NCBI GenBank assembly: GCA_963281255.1
Contig: OY725492.1
Location: forward strand, 868,001 to 932,000
Source: Aphrocallistes beatrix
Taxonomy: Eukaryota > Porifera > Hexactinellida > Sceptrulophora > Aphrocallistidae
Reading direction: 5' to 3'
DNA: 64,000 nt
Within the stretch, counting starts at the first letter, position 1. Every line of letters begins with the position of its first letter. Shown piece after piece: positions 12,137 to 23,796 of the stretch. The translations under genes and the position numbers were made by a program. The notes under the pieces were generated by a model that saw only the letters and a list, made by a program, of their open reading frames with translations, ran no database searches and was not told the DNA's origin.

Positions 12137-13022
12137 TATTGATGTTCAGCCCCATTAACGTTAATTTCATGGACCCATAGCCCTCTCCATATAAGATCTG
12201 CCAAATAGATCTCGAAAATGGACCAGGGATGCGGTCGAAGATGGTTGAACTAATACATGATCTGCCTAAAATCATTGACCACGCAGAGTAGAGCTTCGGA
12301 ATGTGTTACTAGCATAGTTAAGTATAGCGTCAAAGTACAGTACAGATGCCCGTTAAAATTTGGATTAGTTATCACAAGATTGTAGGTTATAGTATTTGGG
12401 ACAAATTCAGTGATTTTCAGAGGCCTTTTAAGGGCATTTCTGAGTGTTTCCATTATAATTCTTTTTGCATAGAGCTGACCTGTGAATGGGTTGATGCGAA
12501 AAATTTGTTTTTGGTTTGTTGGTGTTGTGCTGAATATTTTGTGATAAAATGACATCATGCCAACTATACTGGATTTTTGCCCTATTTTCGCCACTTAAAA
12601 TTTATACAAAAGTGTCAAGGAATTGAAAAAACACATTATTCCCAAACTATCAGTTAAAATGCTTCGAAGAAGTTAATTTATATGACATTTGAAACGATGA
12701 ATTCAATGGAATGCATAGTTTTTCTCTAAATATGCGCATAACTGAAATACATTCAAGGGAGCAACAAAATCAAATGAAAATGAAGTATTCTAAACCAGTG
12801 TTCCTAAAATCAAGTGCAGTAGCTACAATAATCATAATATCGCATCAAATCAAAATACAAATCAAAGGCTAATCTTCTATGGAATATTATTGGCAAATCA
12901 AAAATACTCAATTTTAATTACTCTCTTATACACAGATTTGGATCACTATTTATTGATTGACTCAAGAGTTTTTAAAGATTTTCGAATATTCATAGTATAC
13001 ATTTATTCTGCATAAATCTTAC
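12137..13022. other. intron stretch with an unassigned open frame
   Basis: A minus-strand frame at 12594-12250 is open for 114 codons. Its phrase FRINPFTGQLYA faintly recalls a cadherin repeat. There are no flanking splice signals of the kind used by the receptor exons, and nothing else supports it. Confidence 0.25.
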
Positions 13023-13322
13023 CTGCTTCGTGAGTGCGTGTACAATTTGGAGAACTAAATTCACTCAATCCTGCTCCGTTTTCAACCCGAATTATTACAC
13101 AGTAATAAACATTTGGTAGAAGGTCAGTCAGAATTACAGACAACGTGTTAATACTTAGATCCAGAACTCTTTCAGTTGTATCCAAATTCAAACCATTATA
13201 TCTAACTTGGTAACTTGTTAAAACTCCATTTTGATCTATCAATTCAGGAGCATTCCATTCTGCCTGTATTGCAGTGCTGTTTAAAGAATATACTGTCAAG
13301 TTAACTGGAGGAGTTGAAGGAA
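13023..13322 (-). CDS. FN3 exon F7 of receptor gene 1
   Basis: Intact, 300 nt. It carries GLNLDTTERVLDL, NTLSV and LTDLLPN. It ends in G before GTAAGA. I found no clear sister copy from its intron flanks, unlike F1-F6. Confidence 0.85.
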
Positions 13323-13957
13323 CTACAAATATGAGCATATTGGTGAATATTACATACTAATTCGTTTTTTTGTGATAGTACTATTCATACTCAAGAATTA
13401 TTAACACAATAAAATTTCATCAATCATCGATATAATTCGAGCTCTTTTTATCTGCGGTATACTAATGGAGCGCAACCCACTTTTTATAGCAAGAAAACAG
13501 TGGATATATAACATACTAAATATATGGCAGTGTCTATCACGGATGTAAAATTTTATAATTTTTATCCAAGAGCAAATTTCGCCTAAAGAGAAGTAGTTGA
13601 AGCATCATTCGATTGGAACCGTAGTAAGCATTTGACATGACCATCTACTCTTGAATACAATTAGTACCAGATTGGTCCAAATGTTAGACTCAAGAAATGA
13701 AACAAGTGAGGATAGACATTAACAGTCTCTCCTATCAAGATATCATCTGGATTCTTTGATATTAAACTGAAAAATTGTAACAGCAGAGGTATCGAAACGG
13801 TTAAATGCACCTGTACACACTTATAGATGCATTTAATTGGTATGCAGGAAAGCAAAGAAAGCCGTAATTGGCTCACTTATATTATATATAAAATTCCAGG
13901 AGTAAAATATATAGATGGAGATATTTTCAAAGATATTTCATTATGCATAAATCTTAC

Positions 13958-14257
13958 TTGCTTCATGAGTGCGTACACAATTTGGAGAACTAAATTCACT
14001 CAATCCTGCTCCGTTTTCAATCCGAATTATTACACAATAATAAACATTTGGTAGAAGTCCAAACAGAATTATAGACATCGTGTTAATACTTAGATTCAAA
14101 GATCTTTCGGTTGCATCCAGCACCGATCCACTGTATCTAACTTGGTAACTTGTTAAAACTCCATTTTGGTCTCTCAGTTCAGGAGCATTCCATTCCGCCT
14201 GTATTGCAGTGCTGTTTATGGAATATACAGAGATGTTAACTGGTGGAGTTGAAGGAA
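13958..14257 (-). CDS. FN3 exon F8 of receptor gene 1
   Basis: Intact. Arginine replaces isoleucine in ELIDQ (ELRDQ), LDATERS replaces LDTTERS, and it has SIILFGLLPN. It is the sister of F1, with the similarity continuing more than 400 nt into the downstream intron. Confidence 0.85.
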
Positions 14258-14294
14258 CTAGAAATAGATGTATTTAGGTGAATATAATGTATTA

Positions 14295-14880
14295 CAAGCG
14301 CTCTTCATGTGCTTGCGCTGCGCGGCTTGCAGACACTGCGTATCCGCAGAGTCGCGCTGCGGGAGCCTGATATATATTATGGAAACGTTTGAATATTATC
14401 TAATTCTCTACTGAGAAATATCATTTATCTACGGTGAATCTGAAATCAGAACTAGGGAAGAAAATCAGGTCCTTGACAAAAAGAATTCCAAATTTACAAA
14501 CCTAAAAGTGCCGCACAATGATTTCTATTGTAAGAGTGAAGCAATATACAGCCGAGTTCGCTTATTAGCAATTGCCTTATTAGCAAGATTCGCTTATTAG
14601 CAAGTTTTTTTAAGGTCCCAATGAACCAAAATGTATTAATTATGTTCCCTTATTAGCAAGTTCGCCTATAAGCAAGAATTTTCGTGCAAAACCCGACTTG
14701 CTAATAAGCGAACTCTACTGTATTTTGTATAGAAGGTGTGAAAATTTGTTTTCCTATTTATTTTTGCAGAGTTGTCAAAATTTCACTTTGATCTTCGAAC
14801 TTAATCGTAGACTCATTATTTGACACCTACATGCCAATTCTTCATTTTTTTCGTTTTTGTTTGTTTGTTCGAAATGCTTG
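14295..14880 (-). mobile_element. Helitron family A copy interrupted by a MITE
   Basis: The head is almost the same as at 1562 (CAAGCGCTCTTCA). The body is split by the MITE at 14549-14720. The 5' end is lost where a second A-family fragment in the opposite orientation begins (about 14880-15240). Confidence 0.6.
14549..14720. mobile_element. TIR MITE in a Helitron
   Basis: Ends CAGCCGAGTTCGCTTATTAG and TAATAAGCGAACTCTACTG with TA on both sides. TTATTAGCAAG repeats lie within. A decayed relative is at about 43785-43930. Confidence 0.7.
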
Positions 14881-15443
14881 GAAAAAATGTCGGGTCGTAG
14901 TTCTATAAAGATTTGTATATGCATAAATGTCAAATAATGAATCTACGATAAAATTATATTATCAAAGTGAAATGTTTACACCTCTCCAAAATTGCAAAGC
15001 ACTTTTTACACATTTTCTGTACATTATATCGCCTCAATCTCCCAAAAAAGTAATTGTACAACACTACAATAACAATCATTGTTAGTAACACTTCAAAATA
15101 ATGGCTAATATACATATCGTTAATTGTTAATAGTGTTGTACGATATAAAAGTATGTATATATTTTCGTTCCTCTTGTCTATATGCAAGTATTCACACCTA
15201 TGACGAAATTTAAAAATTTTATAGTGAAGGAAGTGTTTTTTAAGTGTTTATGTAATTAATCATTGTGTCAACTTAAGAAGAAAGATGAACCTTGGAATAT
15301 GGCGGAAAATACGTGACCCTAATCGTGATGTAATTTTAAACCAAGATCACCCTTAAAAACCAGTGTTCTATAGATTAGTCTTAAAATGTTGACCTGGGCA
15401 TTCTAGGAGTACAAGTGAATACTCAGTTAGCACTTAATATTAA

Positions 15444-15640
15444 CAAGCGCGCTTCGCTTGCTTGCGTTTCGGGGCTGGCGGACACAAAGTGTCCGTCAGA
15501 GCTGTCCTTTGGACGCTTAGGCTCACATTGATTAATCATATGGTAGAAAACATCCCGAAATATTTATCTTACGGTTGTAATCGATATCACTCGAAAAATC
15601 ACAAAATTTGTCAATTTTTCAATTTTTGATGCGTAATGCA
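15444..15640 (-). mobile_element. Helitron family B, truncated at an exon
   Basis: Head and first B-core blocks only. The sequence breaks at TTTTTGATGCGTAATG, about ten bases from the donor of F9. Short shared sequence (TAATG) at the junction suggests deletion or rearrangement by microhomology. Confidence 0.6.
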
Positions 15641-15650
15641 TAAATCTTAC

Positions 15651-15950
15651 TTGCTTCGTGAGTGCGTGCACAATTTGGAGAACTAAATTCACTTAATCCT
15701 GCTCCGTTTCCAACGCGAACCATTACACAGTAATAAACATTTGGTAGAAGTCCAGTCAGATTTACAGACATCGTGTTAATATTTATATCCAAAAGTCTTT
15801 CAGTTGTATCCAACACCGATCCACTATATCTAACTTGGTAACTTGTTAAAACTCCATTTTGATCTATCAATTCAGGAGCATTCCATTCTGCCTGTATCGC
15901 AGTGCTGCTTATGGAATATACTGTCAAGTTGAGTGGAGGAGTTGAAGGAA
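15651..15950 (-). CDS. FN3 exon F9 of receptor gene 1
   Basis: Intact. ISSTAIQ near the start, DININTMSVNL and RVGNGAG. It is the sister of F2. The donor GTAAG survives although its intron has been replaced by Helitron DNA within a few bases. Confidence 0.85.
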
Positions 15951-16356
15951 CTAGAAATAAATATATGGTTAAAAGTACAATTAATAAATCCCTGAAACGA
16001 GCTTGAAAAGTATAAATAGGGCTGACCCCAATTTCATTTTCACTTTCAGTTCACTTTCATACAACCTCCACAAAGACTTACAACCGATTATTTTACACTC
16101 TGGACCTGCACTATTATATTGCTAACCCATAGATCTAAGATAATAGGATATATTATACCAAAACCAAATCCTTACTGTTAGTTACGAGCATTATCCAAAG
16201 AACACCAAATCAAAACACAGCAATGAATTCTTCATATATTCCGACCTACAAAGCGCCAAAGAATTTCAATTAGCTATTAAAAACTCTGTTGTTTTGTTGA
16301 CAATTTACCTCGTAATTAGGATGAATTAAGAAGTACAATCAACGTTACTTTATTAA

Positions 16357-16655
16357 CAAGCGCGCTTCGGTTTGCACACACTTTGTGTCCGCCAGAGGCG
16401 CCCTTTGTGCGTTTAGGTTCACATCGGTTAATAATAAGATTGATAAAATCTTTCTATGTTAGTGTATAATCGATATCACTCGAAAATCACAAAATTTGTC
16501 AATTTATCAATTTTTGATGCGTAATGATGATAACAGAATGATGAATCAACAATTTCTGATGCGAGTTGGATCATATTTGAGATCTATCAATATACACACT
16601 CTCTTAAGATTTCAGCCTTTTAGCACCTAAATGGCTGAGTAATAGTCGAAAAACT
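16357..16655 (-). mobile_element. Helitron family B, partial
   Basis: The head is shortened (CGCGCTTCGG joined to TTTGCACACAC), followed by B-core up to about the GGCTGAGTAATAG block. The 5' end is missing. Confidence 0.55.
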
Positions 16656-17195
16656 GACCATATTTTCCTACCCTCTTCAAATTTGGGGAGGGACTCTCTA
16701 AATTTATAATTCCAGTGAGAACGAACGACAATAACTTCAACCTGTCAGTCAGAGTTAGATGAATTACATTAATGAAAGAAAAAAAGAAGTTGATGTGATC
16801 TTGGTTGTGTGATTACATATGTTTAGTTATTATTTTTCTTGCTTTGGCCAGACAAAGTTTCCACCTACAATTGACACAATTTATTATTATTTTGGCATAC
16901 TTGATATTACTGTGTATTAACCTCGTTATTTCTCAATTATTTCTCCATCATAAAATATTGTAAAATGGTAGTACGTAATTAAAATTCAATGAAAAGTTTA
17001 TCAAAATTGTAACAGGGCTAAAATAATTATGAAAGTAAAAGTACGATCATATTTAAAATTTGGAATATAAACGATAGCTAAGGTCTAATCTAAACATTGA
17101 TGTAACTAAAGAAAATCCAAGTTGTTGAAATATGTCATGTCATGGCCTATTTAATACACGGCCGTGTATGTCACCGAGAAAGTCTGAATAATAGA

Positions 17196-18674
17196 AGGTC
17201 AGTTTTAACACAGTCGAAAGTTAATTAGACCGATAAATCAAAAATCGTATACGATAGACCTTTGAAATGTATTATTACCATATACAAAGATCATAAACAG
17301 CAAAAAAAGACCTTAAGCAAAAAATCTTAAAATCTTAAATTGAATGTCTATTGATTCATCAGTTGCAAGGAAACAGCATGATGACATTTCAAATTGTTAC
17401 AGCCAAATTGCATACGCTGATATGATATTTGTATATGGTAATAATACATTTCAAAGGTCGATCGTAAAATAGTTTTTATTCTCTAAGTAGAAATTATGCT
17501 GGCTTGATAGGTTTTTCCTTTCTTTGGATTGGAACTTATATATAACTAAACACTTATTAAATACAGGTCACACAACTAAAATAACCAATATCATTGACGC
17601 AATTTCATTTAAATCTGATGTTAATTAATAATGTTATCGTGGATCGTCTCACTGCAATTAAAAATTTAGAGGGACTTTCATCAAATTCGAAGAGCAGGAA
17701 AATATGAAGAGCCCCCCAAAAAATTTGGAGAACCTCGAGGAATAGATTATAGCGTTGAAATTTTGGGGAGTAACCCACCTCTCAAGTTTATGGAAGTATT
17801 CAATATTTGGGGCGATGCACACAAATTTGAGAGCCCCCACCCCCAAACGAACCCGTACCGGCACTCTACAAAAAATCTTCGAGAATATAGAGATAAGAAC
17901 ATACATAAAAATGTCCGTCGAAAGACCGATAGTGCAGCTCCAGGAAGTGACTCGAAGGAAAATGAAATGTGAATATAGGATTATTTCGGGAAATACTTAT
18001 TTTAGAGCATTCTAAGTGTGAAATTTGGAATCTACATATTAAAATATATTAGCCGTTGAGAACTCGCTTTTGTCTAAAATTAATTTTTTTTTCAAAGGGT
18101 GTGAAAATATGTATATATCGATATGTCAGTAACTCCTAAAATATTCACATTAGTATTAGTTTCAAAGTGTGTTAATCGAATCCTAAATTGTGAAATATCC
18201 TACTTTAGTCGTTGAGATCTCAATTATATCCCTGAACAAAGCTTTGCAGTGGTGATATTAAATATGAATATATACTTATATGTAAAAACCGGAAGTGATG
18301 AGATTTTGCGAAAAAATGTTGACGCTGCACATCTACACTAAGAGATTCCACATACGAAAATTGGCAAAATCGGACTGCTAGATTTTGCAGTAGCGCGATA
18401 CGAACTACATACGGGCTGACGGACGAGATACTCCGCCCATACCATAAGGGCATCTCCCTACGGGAGCAGTATATAGTTGATTGAGAATCAACTATTATAT
18501 TATATTATTATAACAAGATGTATCTATGAGGTTCTAATGTATATTGAAAAGCATCTGAGATGTACACTTCTATAATACAGCTGCATCTATACGAAAAATA
18601 CAAATGTATCTGACATTATATTTTAAAATCTTACGTTTATAGGATATACATATTTTATTCTGCATAAATCTTAC
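17196..18674. other. repeat-rich intron, no exon seen
   Basis: It holds a copy of the inverted repeat also at 3591 (17196-17475), an inverted copy of the 7840-8310 repeat (17890-18240), and a repeat shared with 38570-38880 (about 18270-18470). Short open frames at 17.7-18.0 kb lie in repeat DNA. Confidence 0.5.
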
Positions 18675-18974
18675 TTGCTTCGTGAGTGCGTGCACAATTT
18701 GGAGAACTAAATTCACTCAATCCTGCTCCGTTTTCAACACGAATCATTACACAATAAAAAACATTCGGGAGAAGTCCAGTCAGAATTACAGACATCATGT
18801 TAATACTCAGATCCAAAGATCTTTCAGTTGTATCCAACTCAAATCCATTATATATAACTTGGTAACTTGTTAAAACTCCATTTTGATCAATCAATTCAGG
18901 AGCATTCCATTCTGCCTGTATCGCAGTGCTATTTAAACTATATACTGTGAAGTCAACTGGGGGAGTTGAAGGAA
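18675..18974 (-). CDS. FN3 exon F10 of receptor gene 1
   Basis: Intact. GFELDTTERS as in F3, INMMSV, and VFYC in place of VYYC. It is a sister of F3, and F11 is a further local duplicate: all three share the GAACTAATAGA intron block on the 5' side. Confidence 0.86.
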
Positions 18975-19188
18975 CTAGAAATAGATGGAAGAACTAATAG
19001 AAGACTCTAAGTTAGAATAATTTCATCAATCAAAAGTATAAAGAAAGCAAAGCTATTCAAAAATTGCCTCTCTCGAGTGGTTCTATAACTAATTGAAAAT
19101 TATAATAGGTGTTAATATATTATATACAGCATCATGTTTAATATTTTAACAAGTATATAGTATATTATTAATTATGCATAAATCTTAC

Positions 19189-19488
19189 TTGCTTCGTGAG
19201 TGCGTGCACAATTTGGGAAACTAAATTTACTGAATCCTGCACTGTTTCCAACGCGAACCATTACACAGTAATAAACATTTGGTAGAAGTCGAGTCAGATT
19301 TACAGACATCGTGCTAATATTTAGATTCAGAACTCTTTCAGTTGTATCCAAAACTGATCCAATATATTTAACTTGGTAACTTGTTAAAACTCCATTTTGA
19401 TTTATCAATTCAGGAGCATTCCATTCTGCCTGTATTGCAGTGCTGTTTATACTATATACTGTGAAGTTAACTGGAGGAGTTGATGGAA
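19189..19488 (-). CDS. FN3 exon F11 of receptor gene 1
   Basis: Intact and only about 200 nt from F10, the tightest spacing in the array. It carries INQNG, YIGSV, NISTMSVNLTRLL, NSAG and SKFSFPNC. The last two features are close to F12, so exon and flank point to different relatives, which suggests gene conversion. Confidence 0.84.
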
Positions 19489-19669
19489 CTAGAAATAGAT
19501 GGAAGAACTAATAGAAGACTCTAAGTTAGAATAATTTCATCAAACAAAAGTATAAAGAAAGCAAAGATATTCAAAAATTGCCTCACTTGAGTGGTTCTAT
19601 AAAAATCGAAAATTATAATAAGTGTTAATATATTATATAAGCATCATGTCTAATATTTTGACATGTATA

Positions 19670-20780
19670 TATGTTATGGGCAATATGAGAAATTGGTCAT
19701 TTTGCATAATGCCTAGGCAATATGCATAATGTCCAGACAATATGCATAATGCTATTTTCTGAGGCAATATGCATAATGTCCAGACAATATGCATAATGCT
19801 ATTTTCTGAGGCAATATGCATAATGTCCAGACAATATGCATAATGCTTCTCTCATTGGACAATATACATAATGTCCAGAAACAATATGCATAACGAACCC
19901 TTTGATTTCGGTCGCTTTTTTGATTGAATTTCTCTGCCGCTAGTTATCAGTGGCGTAGCCAGGGGGGGGCCAGCCGGGGCCAGGCTCCGGTAAGGACCCC
20001 ACCGCTTCAGTATTTCTGCATAGCAGGCCCGCTGAAATATTTGAGTGCCCCAGGTGTCCCAGTTTGAGATCAACGTCTGGCTACGCCACTGCTAGTTATA
20101 TAACACCGGTCGACACAATTCTACTTGTTCAAACATTGGTCTTGCTCCTAGCAAAAAATTATGAATGAATGGGTACGATTAGGCCATCATTAACTATTAT
20201 TAGAAACTTATCCCTGCTCCACTGCCCGCATCAAGTTTACTTACCGCTTAACTATAGTTATTATTTAAAACATTACAGTGAATTTCAACTACACGATATA
20301 TTTAATAGTTAACGGCTAGTGATTTACCCTAACATGCTAAACGTATTTAGAAATAAGGTCATTGAAATATTTCCATTTATCAGGCACTTCGCATGATGAT
20401 AACGCAAACAATAATGAGAGAATGATAATGAAATGCTACTCAATCATAGGCTATGACTCAATTCACAAAATTGTTAAAAATTAATTAGTAGAAATAGGCT
20501 TCTATTAAATTTAACCTCTGATCAATAAATAAGTATCTTTGTTTGCAAAAATAATGCTGACAACAAGAAAATTTGTATAATGCGTATGGAAAATTGTATT
20601 TCGTATATTGTCCAATGAGAGAAGCATTATGCATATTGTCTGGACATTATGCATATTGACTCAGAAAATAGCATTATGCATATTGTCTGGACATTATGCA
20701 TATTGCCTCAGAAAATAGCATTATGCATATTGTCTGGACATTATGCAAAATGACCAATTTATCATATTGCCCATAACATA
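19670..20780. mobile_element. foldback-type element with iterated ends
   Basis: The outer ends are inverted copies of GTTATGGGCAATATGA. Each arm (about 200 nt at 19670-19870, about 170 nt at 20610-20780) consists of direct repeats of a roughly 47-nt unit built from CAATATGCATAATG and CTATTTTCTGAG. A hAT-like MITE is nested inside. It ends about 25 nt from the F12 donor. Confidence 0.7.
19948..20091. mobile_element. hAT-like MITE with perfect 8-bp target duplication
   Basis: Perfect 15-nt TIRs (CAGTGGCGTAGCCAG and its complement) flanked by CTAGTTAT on both sides (19940-19947 and 20092-20099). The interior is GC-rich and non-coding. Confidence 0.85.
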
Positions 20781-20805
20781 TATATTAATTATGCATAAAT
20801 CTTAC

Positions 20806-21105
20806 TTGCTTCGAGAGTGGGTGCACAATTTGGGAAACTAAATTTACTGAATCCTGCTCCGTTTCCAACGCGAACCAATACACAGTAATAAACATTTGGT
20901 AGAAGTCGAGTCAGAATTACAGACATCGTGTTTATACTTAGATTCAGAACTCTTTCAGCTGTATCCAACACTGATCCATTATATCTAACTTGGTAACTTG
21001 TTAAAACTCCATTCTGATCTATCAATTCAGGAGCATTCCATTCTGCCTGTATTGCAGTGCTGTTTAAGGGAAATACTGTGATGTTAACTGGAGGAGTTGA
21101 AGGAA
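20806..21105 (-). CDS. FN3 exon F12 of receptor gene 1
   Basis: Intact counterpart of the frameshifted F4: both share the GGGAAATACTG start region and the upstream intron. LDTAERV, LTRLLPN, VLVRVGNGAG, SKFSFPNCAPTLEAS. Confidence 0.86.
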
Positions 21106-21470
21106 CTAGAAATAGATGTATGTAGGTGAATATAGTTCAATAATGCACTCTAAATAATAGTATGGTTAGAAAGTATAATTAAATTGAAGCATGTGTTTTG
21201 TATCAATTTATGGTCCCTTTAGGTCTTATCCGAGTTCTACTGTACATACAAATTGATTAGAATGAGCTATTATGTTATTTTAACAAGATATATCTATGAG
21301 GTTCAAATCAATGTACTATTATATTGCGAATTGAATGTACCAATCAATATATATACAGTAGTATTTTACAATATACTGTATAAACTCGATACACATTAAT
21401 CGAGTTTTAATAGTAAGGAGATATATATATATATATTATATATGTATATTTAATTATGGCTAAATCTTAC

Positions 21471-21770
21471 TTGTTTCGTGAGTGCGTGTACAATTTGGAG
21501 AACTAAATTCACTCAATCCTGCTCCATTTTCAACACGAATCATTACACAGTAATAAACATTTGGTAGAAGTCCAGTCAGAATTACAGACATCGTGTTAAT
21601 ACTTAGATTCAAAGATCTTTCAGTTGTATCCAACACTAAGCCACGATATCTAACTTGGTAACTTGTTAAAACTCCATTTTGATTGATTAATTCAGGAGCA
21701 TTCCATTCTGTCTGTATCGCAGTGCTGTTTAAAGAATAAACTGTGAAGTTAACTGGAGGAGTTGAAGGGA
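21471..21770 (-). CDS. FN3 exon F13 of receptor gene 1
   Basis: Intact. INQNG and YRGLVLDTTERS are distinctive. The acceptor context is CTCTCTAG followed by TCCC rather than TTCC, which is silent for the proline. It is the sister of F5. Confidence 0.86.
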
Positions 21771-22610
21771 CTAGAGAGAGATGCATGTAGGTAAATACAA
21801 CACTAATCTTTTTTAGATATTAATATTAATAGTACAGAATCATTAACATAGAATATTTAATCAATCATGGGTATAATACGGGCTCCTTTGATCTGTGGTA
21901 TAATGGTGTTTAAATTAAATATGAAATCTTGTAATGAAACTAACTTAGTCATATTCTAACCACGAATAAGTCAAATAAGGCATGTCGGATTGAGTTGGCA
22001 TATATGACCTACTTAATACACGGTCGTGTATGTTACTGAGAGCACCAAATAAATGAATGGCGAAAATTCGTAGCAGGAAAACTTTTGACGGAAAATTCGT
22101 CGCTATCGTATCTAATGCATAAATAAGAATATCACTGGCATCCACTGTATCCCCATTTTCGGATGATTTCGAGTCATAGCGGCTAAAATTCAAGATATCT
22201 AGACAGTACAAGCTTATACATAAGCTATGGCTATCGCAAAATCCCATGATTATGATTACATTATCATGTGCCTAAAATGCCATGATATTATGTAACTACT
22301 TTAATTCTCCACCTCAAAAGCCTCCTGATACCTGGTTTCGAGCTCCAATCCTCCATTTAAATGCAATTAGCCTTCGGTCCCCTCATCATATTTCCACATT
22401 TAAAAGCGCCCACTTCCTCCATTATTACACATTGTACAACAACTTAGGTTTCTGGGGACCAAATTTCCGCGAAGAATTTTCCTGCCACGAATTTTTTAAA
22501 ACCTCTCTCTCGACCCTAGGCAAAGTATGACCACTCAAAATTTCACTATGCAAGCCCTAAGTTTCGAATCAATTTTTTTTCGGTCTACCTTTCATATGCA
22601 TAAAATATAC

Positions 22611-22910
22611 CTGCTTCATGAGTGCGTGTACAATTTGGAGAACTGAATTCACTGAATCCTGCTCCGTTTCCAACGCGAACCAATACACAGTAATAAACAT
22701 TTGGTAGAAGTCGAGTCAGAATTATAGACATCGTGTTAATACTTAGATTCAGAACTCTTTCAGTTGTATCCAAAACCGATCCATTGTATGTAACTTGGTA
22801 TCGTGTTAAAACTCCATTTTGATCTATCAATTCAGGAGCATTCCATTCTACCTGTATCGCAGTGCTGTTTATGGAATATACTGTGAAGTTAACTGGAGGA
22901 GTTGAAGGAA
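22611..22910 (-). CDS. FN3 exon F14 of receptor gene 1
   Basis: Intact. VEW replaces AEW, and it has TRYQVTYNG and SIILTRLLPN. It ends in G before GTATAT, the weakest donor in the array. It is the sister of F6. Confidence 0.83.
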
Positions 22911-23123
22911 CTACAAAGAGATGTATGTAAGGTGAATATAGTTCATTTATGCACTCTAAATATATTTTTAGGTCACCGTTAGTTGGAAACTTGTTTCAGC
23001 TCCACCCTCCGCATTAATATTTAGCTAATAGCATTTATGCCATTATTACAATCAGAAGCCCATTATATTTCAAACGATAACTTCGCACAACTAGCCATCA
23101 TTAGAATATTTATCGTTTCCCAT

Positions 23124-23596
23124 TATCTTATGTATATTAAATGCTAGGATTTTTTTGTTGTTTGTATGTCCGAATTGATTGAAGAATTGGCAAGTCGTAG
23201 AGATACGAAAATTGGCATGTAGGTGTCAAATGATGAATCTAGGATTAAGCTCAAAATCTAAGCGAAATGTTCACATCTCGCCGAGATAGGTGAGAAAATG
23301 TGCTGACAATCAAATTCGATTATTTAATAATGCAAATACATTGGAATAAAATAGTAGTGACTTATGCATACAATCAAAAGAACTATTTGTGATTGAAATT
23401 CATTGGTTTACGTGACAACCAATCAATTATCAGACATTTATAATGCCATTCACACGATTCTATTTCATATAAATGATTGAATACAGCTATTTTGAGTCTA
23501 TAATTTGATTGTTAACAACAATTAAAGTGTGTTATATGCTACGATCAATCAATTCGATCATAAAATCACTTTTAACGATATGGACTGGAATTGATT
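23124..23596 (+). repeat. copy 1 of a direct duplication flanking the gap
   Basis: Nearly the same sequence as 23797-25045 but without the 771-nt insertion. It starts with a Helitron A 5' end (GCTAGGATTTTTTTG) and stops in mid-sequence at the N run. Confidence 0.75.
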
Positions 23597-23796
23597 NNNN
23601 NNNNNNNNNNNNNNNNNNNNNNNNNNNNNNNNNNNNNNNNNNNNNNNNNNNNNNNNNNNNNNNNNNNNNNNNNNNNNNNNNNNNNNNNNNNNNNNNNNNN
23701 NNNNNNNNNNNNNNNNNNNNNNNNNNNNNNNNNNNNNNNNNNNNNNNNNNNNNNNNNNNNNNNNNNNNNNNNNNNNNNNNNNNNNNNNNNNNNNNN
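23597..23796. other. assembly gap of 200 N
   Basis: Exactly 200 N, a conventional placeholder length. The flanks are duplicates of each other, so the gap probably marks two contigs that should overlap. Confidence 0.95.

Noticed and set aside
12250..12594. Possible cadherin-like exon on the minus strand
   Set aside because: Only one vague motif (FRINPFTG); no calcium-binding DxD or LDRE motif and no supporting splice sites.
19670..19870. Regular short repeats resembling a CRISPR array
   Set aside because: Spacers are themselves repeated, the array has an inverted partner at 20610-20780, and the context is animal DNA.
21945..22247. 100-codon minus-strand frame in an FN3 intron
   Set aside because: It overlaps a dispersed repeat block also at 3545 and 17150; no recognisable domain.
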